Assembly: GCF_017220215.1 (NCBI RefSeq)
Contig: NZ_CP071131.1
Coordinates: 1 to 64,000 of the forward strand
Reading direction: 5' to 3'
DNA from: Caballeronia sp. M1242
GTDB lineage: Bacteria; Pseudomonadota; Gammaproteobacteria; Burkholderiales; Burkholderiaceae
DNA length: 64,000 nt
In this document: in pieces, positions 62,715-64,000 of the stretch
Numbering within the stretch: the first letter of the stretch is position 1
Layout of the letters: each line of letters begins with the position of its first letter
The notes under the pieces: generated by a model
The model's database searches: none
Seen by the model: only the letters and a program-made list of their open reading frames with translations
What the model was told of the DNA's origin: nothing
Translations under genes and position numbers: made by a program

Positions 62715-64000
62715 TTACTTGCTCGTGCCGATCCACCTGTCGAGTATCTCGTGAATATGGCCCATACCGCCGCTCTTGTCGGCGGTCTTGCTTTCCGCCG
62801 GTGTCTGCGCCGCCGTCTGACAGGGCACGCGGTAGTCCGGATGCGCGACAGCGCAATTCGTCGCCATGTCTTTCGCCGTCTTGATGTCGCCTGTCTGCCG
62901 ATAGAAAGAGACCATCGACACCCATGTGAGCGGGGCGCGGCTGAAGGCGTCGAACTGCTGCTGCATCAGCGTTAGCGCGCCCGGCTTGTCATGCGCGGCC
63001 ACCATACGCGTCGCGAGATTCACCTGCACTTGCCATGAGCGCTCGCGCGCGTTTTGGTTGCGCCGCAGTATCGCGATGGTGGAATCCGGGCGCCCCGGCG
63101 CGGACAGGCTCGACAAGTTGGCAAGCATATAGAGAGGCAGGCCGTCGTTGGCGGTCGGACCCGATGCGATGGTTTGCACGACCGACGCGGCTTCCGCATA
63201 GCGCCGCTGCGCCTGAAGATCCTGCGCCTTGGGTACGAGCGCGTAGTGTGAGAGGATAGTCGGCGTCGCGCCCTGCCTTCGGACGTTCGTCCAGGGCTGC
63301 ACGCGCGCGTCGGGCATGTCGGTACCGAGCAACGGTTCGACTTCCTTGCGCAGATCGGCTTCGCGTTCGGCGGCATCGCCATGCGTTTCCTGAAGCGCTT
63401 CGACTGCCGTGCCGACCTGATCCTCGATCAGATGCTGCGTGTCGAACACGGCGCCGCCCATCGTCCCTTTCACGTCGACTTCCTTGTTCGTGCCGGCGGC
63501 AAGCGCATCGGTGATTGCGTTGATCGTGCCCGCCTGCGAGCCCAGCGCGGGCAGCGTACCGCCGAACGTCGGCAGCTTGATCGACTGAGCGTTGGCGCCC
63601 TTCACGGTCTTCTCGCGGTCCGCGGCGGTCTGCATCGCCCTGAGCTGCTTTTGTCGTTCTTTTGCCTGCTTGTCGTAGGCGCCGATGCGTTCGAGGAAAG
63701 TCTTGAAGCCCTCGGGATACGAATAGCCGTTTTTCAAACTGATGGTGGCGCCGAACAGGTCAGCCTGCTCCTCCTGCGTTCGCTCCCATGCGGGAAAGAG
63801 CGCGCGCGTGCCGAGCGCCTGCACGACGAAAATGTTATCCACGCCCGACCATTGCGTTGCGCTCGCGCGCTTGTTGGCGTATGTCCAGGCGAGCGTCGTC
63901 AGCGAGGCGCCGGCTTCTCCGGCCGTCTTGACGTTGTTCGCGGCATAGTGATTCAGATAGACGTGACCGAATTCATGCGCGAGTACCGCGAAGATTTCAT
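62715..64000 (-). CDS. M48-family zinc metalloprotease with TPR-like C-terminus (5' partial)
   Basis: The open frame runs to the window edge on the minus strand and encodes at least 428 residues. Near the edge (63961-63990 region) it reads AVLAHEFGHVYLNHYA, the HExxH zinc site, and further on ERTQEEQADLFGA supplies the third ligand glutamate. This is the M48 (BepA/YfgC-type) arrangement, in which the catalytic domain is followed by helical repeats (here from about 63400 to 62715). Such proteases act in the periplasm on outer-membrane protein assembly. The N-terminus and signal peptide lie outside the window. A GTG at 63842 is internal, and no start should be placed there. Confidence 0.88.
   Translation of the reverse strand, partial: EIFAVLAHEFGHVYLNHYAANNVKTAGEAGASLTTLAWTYANKRASATQWSGVDNIFVVQALGTRALFPAWERTQEEQADLFGATISLKNGYSYPEGFKTFLERIGAYDKQAKERQKQLRAMQTAADREKTVKGANAQSIKLPTFGGTLPALGSQAGTINAITDALAAGTNKEVDVKGTMGGAVFDTQHLIEDQVGTAVEALQETHGDAAEREADLRKEVEPLLGTDMPDARVQPWTNVRRQGATPTILSHYALVPKAQDLQAQRRYAEAASVVQTIASGPTANDGLPLYMLANLSSLSAPGRPDSTIAILRRNQNARERSWQVQVNLATRMVAAHDKPGALTLMQQQFDAFSRAPLTWVSMVSFYRQTGDIKTAKDMATNCAVAHPDYRVPCQTAAQTPAESKTADKSGGMGHIHEILDRWIGTSK

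Noticed and set aside
63742..63948. Plus-strand frame near the right edge
   Set aside because: It is opposite the M48 protease, whose catalytic motifs are intact in the minus-strand frame.

Overview
The window is high-GC DNA from a betaproteobacterium, most likely a member of the Burkholderiaceae (Burkholderia, Paraburkholderia or Caballeronia type). Evidence for this is the codon use, the trimeric-type porin, the number of Liv-type ABC importers, and the mix of aromatic and amino-acid catabolic genes with LysR-poor but MarR/GntR/TetR/AraC-type control. The genus is inferred from family content, not from a marker gene. No rRNA, tRNA, CRISPR array, phage or intact transposon was found. The region reads as an accessory catabolic and transport stretch, probably of a secondary replicon.

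Layout. 0-2.6 kb: the end of an unknown gene, an aldehyde dehydrogenase and a two-domain extradiol-dioxygenase-like VOC protein, in one operon. 2.8-4.3 kb (minus): a fumarase/argininosuccinate-lyase superfamily protein with a signal peptide. 5.1-9.9 kb: a three-gene module of an outer-membrane barrel, a small PstS-like periplasmic protein and a membrane-bound GGDEF-EAL sensor, followed by a decayed IS3-type transposase. 10.3-18.4 kb: a six-gene operon (amidase plus an amide/urea-type five-component ABC importer) headed by a cytoplasmic AmiC-like sensor, with a divergent MarR regulator. 19.4-31.1 kb: a D-amino-acid/2-oxo-acid module. DadA-like dehydrogenase and a cupin are divergent from RidA, an Asp/Glu-racemase family enzyme, a complete five-part ABC importer and a fused indolepyruvate:ferredoxin oxidoreductase, and a GntR-FCD regulator closes the module. 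31.5-33.6 kb: a TonB-dependent receptor with a Fur-like site. 33.8-43.9 kb: a broken ring-hydroxylating oxygenase, a second racemase and a TrpX-type binding protein, divergent from a porin, a ThDP enzyme, an FAD amine-oxidase-like enzyme and a complete TrpX-type ABC transporter. 44.0-48.8 kb: UbiX/UbiD decarboxylase pair, divergent AraC regulator and a second aldehyde dehydrogenase. 49.6-51.0 kb: an O-methyltransferase divergent from its likely TetR repressor. 51.3-57.0 kb: a TetR-controlled tripartite ABC efflux operon. 57.1-64 kb: a truncated HXXEE protein, a type-B carboxylesterase, a tannase/feruloyl-esterase family lipoprotein, a long gene-free stretch and the C-terminal part of an M48 metalloprotease with TPR-like repeats.

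How it works together (inference). Most blocks follow one design: an importer or porin, one to three catabolic enzymes and a local regulator. The two most coherent units are amide import plus hydrolysis (10.3-18.4 kb) and the import of an amino acid that is deaminated by DadA, cleared of its imine by RidA and converted to an acyl-CoA by the fused ferredoxin oxidoreductase (19.4-31.1 kb). Several perfect inverted repeats lie exactly in the control regions of these units and are good operator candidates.
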